DNA of 7,561 nucleotides from an uncultured bacterium (GTDB lineage: Bacteria; Bacillota_I; Bacilli_A; RF39; UBA660). Location of the stretch: assembly GCA_949286645.1 (NCBI GenBank), contig CASEDN010000037.1, forward strand, positions 1 to 7,561, read 5' to 3'. Position 1 is the first letter of the stretch. Each line of letters starts with the position of its first letter. A program made the translations under genes and the position numbers. The notes beneath the pieces were generated by a model that saw only the letters and a program-made list of their open reading frames with translations, searched no databases and was not told the DNA's origin. Shown here in pieces: positions 1 through 5,619 of the stretch.

Positions 1-700
1 TCCTTTTTGGGAAAATAGTGCAGCAGATTATTTTATGGCTTTAGTTTTAATACTATTTAAAGAAGGAAAAGAAGAAGAGATTAATTTAGGTAGTATTCAG
101 GTTATGGTTAGTAAAAGTGATAATATTACTAAGTACTTTGATAGTTTAGATGTTCTTGATTCTATTTATATTGCAGGAAGTACTACTGTTTATGCACCTA
201 GTGAGACTAGAGGTAGTATTCTTTCTGTTATGAAACAGAGACTAAATGAGTTTTGTGTAAGAGAAATGTTACTTAATAATTTATTAGGTAATGATATTGA
301 TTTATCTAATATAAAAGATAAAACTGCTATATTTATTATTGGTAATGAAAAGATTAATAGGTTAGGTAATATTTTAATTGATGAATTAGTTAATGTTTCA
401 ATAGACAATAATATTAAATTTACATTTTTCTTAGATGGTCTATGTGATGTGCCAGTATTATTAGAATTAAATAAAATATTAGATAATAAAATGAAATTAT
501 TTGTAACAGTTCGTTCTTTAGAAGAGTTAGAAGATAAATATGGTAAGTATATAATCGGTAAATTTGAGAATTGTGTTAAAAGTGTTGATGTTGTAGATAA
601 AGATAATTTAATAGATATTGGTAACTCTAAAGATTATCCGGAATCTAAAGTTAATAAAGGTGTATATTTTAATATTGAGGAGCTTGTAAATAAATTTTAA
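1..700 (+). CDS. VirD4/TraG-like type IV coupling ATPase, C-terminal part (5' partial)
   Basis: The frame is open from base 2 (first codons Pro-Phe-Trp-Glu-Asn) to a TAA at 698-700, so the gene starts outside the window; the ATG at 35 is internal. The opening block PFWENSAADYFMALVLILFKE matches the 'DPFWExAxxxLLxALIxYLLEE' block that precedes the C-terminal half of VirD4/TraG coupling proteins. It is followed by a NLGS block, an APSETRGSILSVMKQRL block (usually AxxTxxSILSxLxxRL), a hydrophobic KTAIFIIGNE strand, and FTFFLDGL at the Walker B position. In the family these ATPases sit in the inner membrane and pass DNA or protein substrates to a type IV channel. Here the usual Walker B Asp-Glu is Asp-Gly, and the ordinary C-terminal part is replaced by a short divergent tail. 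No relaxase or mating-channel gene lies nearby. Walker A is outside the window. Family assignment is fairly secure; activity and role are uncertain. Confidence 0.72.
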   Translation, partial: PFWENSAADYFMALVLILFKEGKEEEINLGSIQVMVSKSDNITKYFDSLDVLDSIYIAGSTTVYAPSETRGSILSVMKQRLNEFCVREMLLNNLLGNDIDLSNIKDKTAIFIIGNEKINRLGNILIDELVNVSIDNNIKFTFFLDGLCDVPVLLELNKILDNKMKLFVTVRSLEELEDKYGKYIIGKFENCVKSVDVVDKDNLIDIGNSKDYPESKVNKGVYFNIEELVNKF

Positions 701-710
701 AATAATTAAT

Positions 711-739
711 GGAAGTAGAATTTATCTGCTTCTTTTCTT
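711..739 (+). terminator. Intrinsic terminator after the VirD4-like gene
   Basis: GAAGTAGA (712-719) pairs with TCTGCTTC (725-732) as an 8-bp stem with one wobble pair and a 5-nt loop, followed by TTTTCTT. It lies 11 bp after the stop codon and separates the VirD4-like gene from the exporter promoter. Confidence 0.7.
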
Positions 740-753
740 ATGTGAAAAAACTA

Positions 754-784
754 TTGACTCTCCAGTTAACTGTAATGTTATTCT
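754..784 (+). promoter_or_regulatory. MerR-family-type promoter/operator for the ABC exporter
   Basis: A -35 TTGACT (754-759) and a -10-like TATTCT (779-784) are separated by 19 bp, longer than the usual 17. The spacer contains the perfect palindrome CAGTTAACTG (763-772) within CTCCAGTTAACTGTAA. An over-long spacer with a central dyad is the known architecture of MerR-family activated promoters, where the regulator untwists the DNA when it binds its effector. The exporter start codon lies 33 bp after the -10, with the SD in between. No MerR-type regulator gene is in this window. The regulation is inferred from promoter shape only. Confidence 0.65.
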
Positions 785-816
785 TAAGTTGTAAATCTTT
801 TTGAAGGGGGAGTTTT

Positions 817-2556
817 ATGAAAAAGATTAAAAATAATTTTAAAGAGTTGAAGACAAATTTAAAGATGAGTTGGTGTTTTGTTAGGGAGGAGAAACTTTAC
901 TTTATTATACTTGTTATTTTATCACTGATGTTAGCAGGACTTAGTTTTATTATTCCTATGTTATCTGCACAGTTACTTTTAAAACTTACAGATGGTTTGT
1001 TAAAAGACTTGATGTTAGTTGCCATTATTATATTCTTTATAGAAATATTAAGAAATGTAATACTATATTTCTTTAGAAAAATTTTTGAATTATATTCTAT
1101 AAAAGCAACGACAAATGCACAGATTAAGATGTTTGAAGAGACATTAAAAATAAAGACAGCAGTAATAGAAGATAATACTACAGGGATGTTTATTGATAGA
1201 ATTAATAATGATACAGAAGATATAATAAATACTTTTTCTAATTTGTGTTCTGTTTTTATAAATATGATTTCTAATGCAGGAGTTTTTCTGGCAGTATTTG
1301 TTATAAATAAATATATGTTTATATATTTTGTACTTTCTTTTATAATTATAGCTGTAATTGAAAATAAAAGAAATAATATTTATTATGAAAGAACTAAGAA
1401 GTTAAGATTAATTGATGAGAAAAAGACTGGACTTATATCAGAGATAGTTAGAGGCTTACAAGATATTAAATTATTAAATGCTCAGTCTGGAATATTAAAA
1501 AGAACTAGAAGACAATTAAAAGATATTAATGATGAAAGAATAGGTATTGTTAAAGTTACTTCTAACTTTCAATTTATTTCAGGAAGTGTAAGTGATCTAT
1601 TTGATGTTATATTTTATGCTCTAGGATGTTTATTAGTTTATTTAAATAGTCTTACTATTGCTAACTTTGTTATTATATATACTTATAAGTCTAGAATAGA
1701 GAATTTATTAAGTTTTTATAATAGCTTTTCTATGCATGTTAGAAATTTTAATTTGAGTGCGACAAGAGTATTTGAGGTAATAGGAAATACTTTTGATAAA
1801 GAAAGTGATAAAGGTAAAAATATAAATAGAATAAATGGTAAAATAGAATTTAAAGATGTCTCTTTTGCTTACTCAAAAGATAATGTTTTAAATAATATAA
1901 GTTTTACTATTAATAAAGGAGAAAGAATTGGTTTTGTTGGTAGTTCTGGTAGTGGGAAAAGTACTATATTTAAATTATTAACTAAGTTATATTCATTAAA
2001 TGAAGGAAAGATACTAATTGATGGAGAAGATATTAATAATATTTCAAATAAGACATTAAGAAAAAATATATCTTTAATTTCTCAAAGTCCTTATATATTT
2101 AATTTTTCAATATTAGATAATTTAAAAATAGGTAATTTAGATGCTTCTAATGATGAAGTTAAAGAGGCTTGTAAAAAGGCTGATATTTATGATGTAATTA
2201 TGGATCTTGATGATAAATTTAATACTTTTGTTGGTGAAGGGGGAGTGATGTTAAGTGGTGGTGAAAAACAAAGACTTGCTATTGCTAGAACTCTTTTAAA
2301 GAAAAGTAATATTATTCTTTTTGATGAAGCGACAAGTGCTTTAGATAATGTTACTCAAGATAAAGTTCAGAAAGCTATATATGGATTAGATAAAGATAAA
2401 ACAATACTAATTATTGCTCATAGATTATCTACTATTAATAAATGTGATAGAATAGTAGTTGTAGATGATGGGAATATTGTTGATATTGGTACACATAAGG
2501 AATTATATAAAAGATGTAGTAAATATAGAGAGTTATATGACTGCGAAATAGTTTAA
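817..2556 (+). CDS. ABC transporter, fused permease and ATPase (type I half-exporter, multidrug-type)
   Basis: The 579-residue protein has the half-transporter layout: an N-terminal membrane domain followed by a nucleotide-binding domain, expected to dimerise in the cytoplasmic membrane and drive export with ATP. Hydrophobic segments lie near residues 28-55, 63-86, 140-183 (two spans) and 250-290 (two spans), giving about six helices. The ATPase domain starts near residue 343 and carries Walker A GSSGSGKST (375-383), Q-loop Q423, signature LSGGE (479-483), Walker B ILFDEATSALD with D503 and E504, and H-loop H535. All catalytic residues look intact. The ATG has a strong SD (AAGGGGGAG) 5 bp upstream. 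The gene appears monocistronic behind the MerR-type promoter, which fits an inducible drug or toxic-compound efflux pump. The substrate cannot be read from sequence. Homodimer or heterodimer is open, since no partner gene is adjacent. Confidence 0.93.
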   Translation: MKKIKNNFKELKTNLKMSWCFVREEKLYFIILVILSLMLAGLSFIIPMLSAQLLLKLTDGLLKDLMLVAIIIFFIEILRNVILYFFRKIFELYSIKATTNAQIKMFEETLKIKTAVIEDNTTGMFIDRINNDTEDIINTFSNLCSVFINMISNAGVFLAVFVINKYMFIYFVLSFIIIAVIENKRNNIYYERTKKLRLIDEKKTGLISEIVRGLQDIKLLNAQSGILKRTRRQLKDINDERIGIVKVTSNFQFISGSVSDLFDVIFYALGCLLVYLNSLTIANFVIIYTYKSRIENLLSFYNSFSMHVRNFNLSATRVFEVIGNTFDKESDKGKNINRINGKIEFKDVSFAYSKDNVLNNISFTINKGERIGFVGSSGSGKSTIFKLLTKLYSLNEGKILIDGEDINNISNKTLRKNISLISQSPYIFNFSILDNLKIGNLDASNDEVKEACKKADIYDVIMDLDDKFNTFVGEGGVMLSGGEKQRLAIARTLLKKSNIILFDEATSALDNVTQDKVQKAIYGLDKDKTILIIAHRLSTINKCDRIVVVDDGNIVDIGTHKELYKRCSKYRELYDCEIV

Positions 2557-2584
2557 CATAGCTTAAATTTATTATTAGAAATAT

Positions 2585-2613
2585 TTGCATAAATGTAATA
2601 ATTATGATATGAT
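2585..2613 (+). promoter_or_regulatory. Promoter of the convergent antitoxin-like RNA
   Basis: TTGCAT (2585-2590), exactly 17 bp, then TATGAT (2608-2613), preceded by TG one base upstream (TGATATGAT), which is an extended -10. Transcription would start near 2620. No open reading frame with an SD follows, only a structured stretch and a terminator, so the product is probably a small RNA. Confidence 0.6.
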
Positions 2614-2640
2614 GTATATGTAAGAAAAAATTTCATACAC

Positions 2641-2678
2641 TATAAAAGGAACACTTAATATCGCGTGTTGAGTGTACC
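2641..2678 (-). terminator. Predicted terminator of the toxin mRNA
   Basis: Read on the minus strand, ACACTCAA (2675-2668) pairs with TTAAGTGT (2658-2651), with one wobble, and two further G-C pairs lie beyond a mismatch. TTTTATA follows, as expected for an intrinsic terminator. Its 3' strand is also one arm of the long-distance repeat that pairs with the mRNA 5' end, so the two structures would exclude each other. Confidence 0.5.
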
Positions 2679-2702
2679 TCTAATTATTTTTTTTGTTAGA
2701 GA

Positions 2703-2738
2703 CACCTAATTCAATAGTTGCGAGTTAGGTGACTTTTT
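2703..2738 (+). terminator. Intrinsic terminator of the antitoxin-like RNA
   Basis: CACCTAATTC (2703-2712) pairs with GAGTTAGGTG (2722-2731) over 10 bp with one wobble; the loop is AATAGTTGC, and GAC then TTTTT follow. It ends immediately before the toxin stop codon on the opposite strand (2739-2741). The loop sequence AATAGTTG is repeated in the toxin mRNA leader. Confidence 0.75.
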
Positions 2739-2822
2739 CTATATTAAGACTAAAAGTAGTAGCAAATTCTGAAAAAGGATAATAATTACTAAAGATAAAA
2801 TTAAAAAATCTTTCTTGTTCAT
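2739..2822 (-). CDS. Small hydrophobic peptide, putative type I toxin (27 aa)
   Basis: ATG (2822-2820) to TAG (2741-2739) encodes 27 residues. The start is Met-Asn-Lys-Lys-Asp, followed from residue 6 to the C-terminus by an almost unbroken run of Leu, Ile, Val and Phe, broken mainly by Ser10 and Gln18-Asn19. This would make one membrane-spanning helix with a positively charged N-terminus and no charged tail. The SD AAAGGAGGTC is close to the anti-SD optimum and ends about 7 nt before the ATG, which argues strongly for real translation. Upstream there is an extended -10 promoter, and a convergent small RNA overlaps the 3' untranslated region. Size, composition and layout match type I toxins, which insert in and depolarise the inner membrane (Ibs, ShoB and TxpA/Fst classes). 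The residues do not match a family I can name, so this is a class assignment and toxicity is inferred. Confidence 0.65.
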   Translation of the reverse strand: MNKKDFLILSLVIIILFQNLLLLLVLI

Positions 2823-2828
2823 TATTTC

Positions 2829-2846
2829 GACCTCCTTTCTGAGGTC
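2829..2846 (-). promoter_or_regulatory. SD-sequestering hairpin in the toxin leader
   Basis: On the minus strand GACCTC pairs perfectly with GAGGTC over 6 bp with a 6-nt loop (AGAAAG). The downstream arm is the core of the toxin Shine-Dalgarno. Base pairing would hide the ribosome binding site. Sequestration of this kind is known for several type I toxin mRNAs. Confidence 0.65.
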
Positions 2847-2876
2847 TCACCCAACTATTAAATGTTCCTTATAAAT

Positions 2877-2905
2877 ATAGTATCAAATTAATCTCTGTAT
2901 AGCAA
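2877..2905 (-). promoter_or_regulatory. Promoter of the toxin mRNA
   Basis: Read on the minus strand: TTGCTA (2905-2900), 17 bp, then TACTAT (2882-2877), preceded by TG plus one base (TGATACTAT), an extended -10. The start would be near 2870, giving a leader of about 48 nt whose first bases are the AAGGAACATTTAATA repeat. Confidence 0.55.
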
Positions 2906-2925
2906 GAGAAAATGTAATAAATTAG

Positions 2926-2941
2926 TTACGAATTTTCGTAA
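2926..2941. promoter_or_regulatory. Perfect palindrome upstream of the DUF1848 gene, possible operator
   Basis: TTACGAA and TTCGTAA are perfect inverted 7-mers around a TT centre, 28 bp before the DUF1848 start codon and 20 bp upstream of the toxin -35. The position would suit a repressor site for either gene. I see no good -35/-10 pair for the DUF1848 gene around it, and no regulator gene is nearby, so operator function is only a possibility. Confidence 0.35.
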
Positions 2942-2969
2942 TGTTAAATGTGTTAGGGTAGTGATATTT

Positions 2970-3860
2970 ATGATTCTTTTTGTAAGTGGTAGATGTGATA
3001 TAGTAGCTTTCTATACTCCTTGGTTTATGAATAGATTAAAAGAAGGATATGTAGATGTTAGAAATCCTTTTTATAAGAAACAAGTGAGTAGGATATACTT
3101 TACTGATGTAGATTTAATTTATTTTTGTACTAAGAATCCTATACCTATTGTTCCTTACTTAAAAGAGATAAATAAGCCTATACTATTTAATGTTACAATT
3201 ACTCCTTATAAAGGAGATATTGAACCTAATGTATTTAATAAAGATAAAATAATTGAAAGTGTTATAGAAATATCTAATATTATTGGTTCTGATAATATTT
3301 ATGTTAGATATGATCCTATATTTTTAAGTGATAAATATAATTTAGATTATCATATTAAAGCATTTGATAGACTTTGTAGTTTACTTAACGGGTATGTTAA
3401 ACATATTATTGTTTCTTTTATAGATGATTATAAAAATGTAAGGAAGAATATGAAAGTTTTAAGAGTCAAACCTTTTGACTTTAATGACTATAAAACAATT
3501 GGAACATCTTTTAGTTCTATTGCTAGCAATTATAATATGACAGTACAAACTTGTTTTGAAAAGATTAATTTAGTAGAATATGGTTTTATTAAAGGTGATT
3601 GTTTAGGAGTAGAACTTGCTAAAAGATTAAGTGGTAAAGATAGGTTTAAAAAGAGTAAGGTTAGAAAAGGTGGACTATGTAATTGTGTAGAAATGGTTGA
3701 TATTGGGTATTATAATTCTTGTAAACATTTTTGTAAGTATTGTTATGCTAATTATAGTGAGAGTGAAGTTGTTAGTAATACTATGAAACATAATGTAAAT
3801 TCATCTTTACTTATTGGTGAGTTAGAAAAAGATGATATAATAAAGGTGAGAAAAAGTTAA
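2970..3860 (+). CDS. DUF1848 family protein with C-terminal CX3CX2C cluster motif
   Basis: The 296-residue protein shows DUF1848 hallmarks: SGRCDIVAFYTPWFMNRLKEG at residues 6-26 (commonly SRRTDIPAFYxxWFxNRLxxG), VRNPFxxKQVSR, a FCTKNPxPxxPYL block, the ITPYxxDIEPN segment, RYDPI, and a C-terminal YNSCKHFCKYCYAN. C251, C255 and C258 form CX3CX2C, the spacing that binds the radical-SAM 4Fe-4S cluster, here unusually at the C-terminus; C237 and C239 lie just before. The family is uncharacterised, with distant similarity to spore photoproduct lyase-type enzymes, so the reaction is unknown. An in-frame GTG at 2961 falls inside an extended SD (TAGGGTAGTGAT, 2954-2965), so I choose the ATG at 2970. 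It is the first gene of a close-packed set, 13 bp before the deoxyribosyltransferase-like gene. Confidence 0.87.
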   Translation: MILFVSGRCDIVAFYTPWFMNRLKEGYVDVRNPFYKKQVSRIYFTDVDLIYFCTKNPIPIVPYLKEINKPILFNVTITPYKGDIEPNVFNKDKIIESVIEISNIIGSDNIYVRYDPIFLSDKYNLDYHIKAFDRLCSLLNGYVKHIIVSFIDDYKNVRKNMKVLRVKPFDFNDYKTIGTSFSSIASNYNMTVQTCFEKINLVEYGFIKGDCLGVELAKRLSGKDRFKKSKVRKGGLCNCVEMVDIGYYNSCKHFCKYCYANYSESEVVSNTMKHNVNSSLLIGELEKDDIIKVRKS

Positions 3861-3873
3861 TGAGGTGATGTTT

Positions 3874-4359
3874 GTGAGAATTAATTATTCTGATGAGAAA
3901 ATTGTTGATAGTGATAAGTCTATATTTTTAGCAGGTCCTACACCAAGAGGAGAAAATGCTAAATCTTGGAGAGTTGATGCTTGTAAAAAATTAGAAGAAT
4001 TAGGTTTTGATGGTGTTGTTTATGTTCCGGAGTATTCATCATGGAAACCTAAAGAAGATTATGTAGATCAAGCGATGTGGGAAAGAGAAGGATTAACTAA
4101 GGCTTCTATTATAGTGTTTTGGATACCTAGAAGTTTACCTGATATGCCTGCATTTACTACTAATGTAGAGTTTGGGTATTGGTTACATTCAAATAAAGTT
4201 ATTTATGGGAGACCAGATGATGCAGTTAAGATTAAATATTTAGACTGGTTATATAAACTTGACTATAATGAGAAACCATTTAATAATATAGATGATTTAT
4301 TGAAAGAAGTAGTCAAAAAGGTAAATAGTGAAGAAAAGATTTTTTCTAAAGATAAATAG
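3874..4359 (+). CDS. Nucleoside 2-deoxyribosyltransferase-like protein
   Basis: The 161-residue protein has IFLAGPTPRG at residues 17-26, the phosphate/base-binding start of nucleoside 2-deoxyribosyltransferase-like domains. A VDQAMWEREGL segment and IIVFWIPRSLPDMPAFTTNVEFGYW follow, with E99 at the position expected for the catalytic glutamate. The pattern fits the 'nucleoside 2-deoxyribosyltransferase like' branch rather than classical purine transferases. Members are thought to cleave or exchange N-glycosidic bonds of (deoxy)nucleosides or nucleotides; the substrate here is unknown. I start at GTG 3874, 8 bp after the SD GAGGTGATG (3862-3870); the GTG and ATG further upstream (3865, 3868) lie inside that SD. 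It probably shares a transcript with the DUF1848 gene, which suggests a linked role in modified or damaged nucleotides, though that is inference. Confidence 0.83.
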   Translation: MRINYSDEKIVDSDKSIFLAGPTPRGENAKSWRVDACKKLEELGFDGVVYVPEYSSWKPKEDYVDQAMWEREGLTKASIIVFWIPRSLPDMPAFTTNVEFGYWLHSNKVIYGRPDDAVKIKYLDWLYKLDYNEKPFNNIDDLLKEVVKKVNSEEKIFSKDK

Positions 4360-4377
4360 TAAGAGGTGATGCTTCCT

Positions 4378-5577
4378 GTGAAAAAGAAAATGATTATAAT
4401 ATCTTCTATTGTTGTTGTTGCTAGCTTAATTATTGCTTTAATAATTTATTTTAATGTGAGAATTGTTGTTGATAATAGTGGCTTTACTTTAAAAGATGAT
4501 TTAACTGTTAATGTATATAGTAATGTAAAAGTTAAATATTTTATTAAAGATATAGATGGTAAAGTAGTAGAAAATAGTAAAATTAAAACTAATGAGTTAG
4601 GTAAAGTAGAAGTGGAGTTTATTTATTTAAATAGTGATAATAGAAAAAGAAAAGGTGTTTTTGAAGTTGAAGTTAAAGATTTAGAAGAGCCTTTAATATG
4701 GCTTTCTAATAGTTATAGTGTTAGAGTTGGTGATGATGTTAATTTAGAAGATGAGATACTCTGTGCCGATAATTATGATAGTAATCCTAGTTGTAAAATA
4801 AAAGGTGATTATGATTTAAATACAGCAGGGAACTATTCTTTGGTTTATGAAGCAGAAGATAGTAGTGGAAATATTGAGAGTGTTGACTTTACTTTAAATG
4901 TTTATGAGCCAAAGAGTGTAACTGGTGGTGGAAGTAGTGAAGAGGTTACTTATACTGATTTTAATGCTATATTAGAGGAACATAAAACTGATGATACTTT
5001 AGTTGGTATTGATGTTTCTAAGTGGCAAGGAGCGATAGATTTTTCTAAAGTAAAAGAAGCAGGAGCTGAATTTGTTATTATTAGAGTTGGCTCACAAAAT
5101 GGTGTGGGTGGAGAGTATGTTCTTGATCCTTACTTTAAAAGAAATATTAGAAAAGCTTTAGATAATAAGTTAAAAGTAGGTATTTATTTTTATTCATATG
5201 CTGACAGTAAGAAGGAAGCGAAAAAACAGGCAGAATGGGTAATTAAACAAATAAAAGATTATGATATTACTTTACCTATTGCCTTTGATTTTGAGTCATT
5301 TACATTATTTAATAGTATGAAGCTTAGTTTATATGGTTTAAATGAAGTGGCTGAGTCTTACTTTTCTACTTTAGAAGATGCTGGTTATGATACTATGCTT
5401 TATGGTAGTAAGAATTATTTAAATGCAATTTGGAAATATAATGCTAATAAAGTATGGCTTGCCCATTATACAGATAAAACTGATTACGATAAAGATTATG
5501 TGATGTGGCAGTTATGTCAAGACGGGGTTATTGATGGTATTAATGGTTTTGTTGATATAGACATTTTATATAAATGA
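4378..5577 (+). CDS. Membrane-anchored GH25 muramidase (lysozyme) with Ig-like stalk
   Basis: The 399-residue protein starts with lysines and a hydrophobic segment at about residues 5-26, most likely an uncleaved membrane anchor. An extracellular stalk follows: a beta-rich stretch, then an Ig-like (DUF5011-type) domain at about 102-178 and a Gly-Gly-Gly-Ser-Ser linker near 182. The glycoside hydrolase 25 domain spans about 206-399: GIDVSKWQG with D212, YFYSYA, PIAFDFES with D304 and E306 (the DxE catalytic pair), and the typical end MWQLCQDGVIDGINGFVDID. GH25 enzymes cut the N-acetylmuramic acid to N-acetylglucosamine bond of peptidoglycan. The anchor and the absence of a phage context suggest wall remodelling by the cell itself rather than phage lysis. 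I start at GTG 4378, because the earlier GTG (4366) and ATG (4369) lie inside the SD AAGAGGTGAT. It follows the deoxyribosyltransferase-like gene by 18 bp. Confidence 0.9.
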   Translation: MKKKMIIISSIVVVASLIIALIIYFNVRIVVDNSGFTLKDDLTVNVYSNVKVKYFIKDIDGKVVENSKIKTNELGKVEVEFIYLNSDNRKRKGVFEVEVKDLEEPLIWLSNSYSVRVGDDVNLEDEILCADNYDSNPSCKIKGDYDLNTAGNYSLVYEAEDSSGNIESVDFTLNVYEPKSVTGGGSSEEVTYTDFNAILEEHKTDDTLVGIDVSKWQGAIDFSKVKEAGAEFVIIRVGSQNGVGGEYVLDPYFKRNIRKALDNKLKVGIYFYSYADSKKEAKKQAEWVIKQIKDYDITLPIAFDFESFTLFNSMKLSLYGLNEVAESYFSTLEDAGYDTMLYGSKNYLNAIWKYNANKVWLAHYTDKTDYDKDYVMWQLCQDGVIDGINGFVDIDILYK

Positions 5578-5603
5578 TTTTAGTAATTTGTGTTATACTA
5601 AAA
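5578..5603 (+). other. Inverted repeat in the gap before the M18 gene
   Basis: TTTTAGTA (5578-5585) and TACTAAAA (5596-5603) are perfect 8-bp inverted copies around a 10-nt loop. The repeat starts right after the muramidase stop codon and ends right before the GAGGAGG SD. With only A-T-rich pairs and no T-tract after it, it is unlikely to terminate. It could mark an mRNA processing or stability site between the two genes. Confidence 0.35.
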
Positions 5604-5619
5604 GAGGAGGATGATTGTT

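Larger units (their letters stand above)
2620..2740 (+). ncRNA. Putative antisense antitoxin RNA of a type I toxin-antitoxin locus (~120 nt)
   Basis: The RNA is bounded by the extended -10 promoter upstream and by a clear terminator hairpin ending in TTTTT at 2734-2738. Three stem-loops can be drawn: ACACTTAA/TTGAGTGT (2651-2658/2668-2675), CTCTAA/TTAGAG with a U-rich loop (2678-2683/2696-2701), and the terminator stem (2703-2712/2722-2731). It runs convergently towards the small hydrophobic peptide gene on the minus strand. About 98 nt (2641-2738) are fully complementary to the predicted 3' untranslated region of that message, stopping right at its stop codon. This convergent, 3'-overlapping layout is known from Gram-positive type I systems such as txpA/RatA, bsrG/SR4 and fst. 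Transcript ends are predicted, not measured. The alternative is a read-through leader plus terminator for the upstream exporter. Confidence 0.55.
2646..2870. repeat. Distant inverted repeat linking the 5' and 3' ends of the toxin mRNA
   Basis: AAGGAACACTTAATA at 2646-2660 and TATTAAATGTTCCTT at 2856-2870 are inverted copies matching at 14 of 15 positions. In the minus-strand transcript the one difference becomes a U-G wobble, so all 15 positions can pair. The right arm begins at the predicted transcription start (about 2870) and the left arm lies at the predicted terminator. They therefore sit at the two ends of a transcript of about 230 nt. A second, overlapping pairing exists between 2852-2862 and 2710-2720 (10 of 11 positions, plus a wobble). 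Confidence 0.7.

Noticed and set aside
190..408. Minus-strand open frame of 72 codons
   Set aside because: It lies wholly inside the VirD4-like gene on the opposite strand, with no SD and no recognisable motif; it is a shadow frame.
2557..2584. Terminator for the ABC exporter immediately after its stop codon
   Set aside because: No stem with a T-tract is visible here. The nearest plus-strand terminator is at 2703-2738, which exporter read-through could share.
2646..2870. Terminal inverted repeats of an insertion element
   Set aside because: The arms are only 15 nt, enclose about 195 bp with no transposase frame, and show no flanking target duplication; their placement at predicted RNA ends fits RNA pairing instead.
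2585..2960. Riboswitch or T-box leader for the DUF1848 gene
   Set aside because: The hairpins end in a terminator more than 200 bp before that gene, with opposite-strand signals in between. I see no T-box or known aptamer core, and the toxin-antitoxin reading explains the parts better.
5591..5599. Extended -10-like TGTTATACT before the M18 gene
   Set aside because: A start 7 bp downstream would fall within the SD, and no -35 lies 16-18 bp upstream, so it is unlikely to be a working promoter for this gene.
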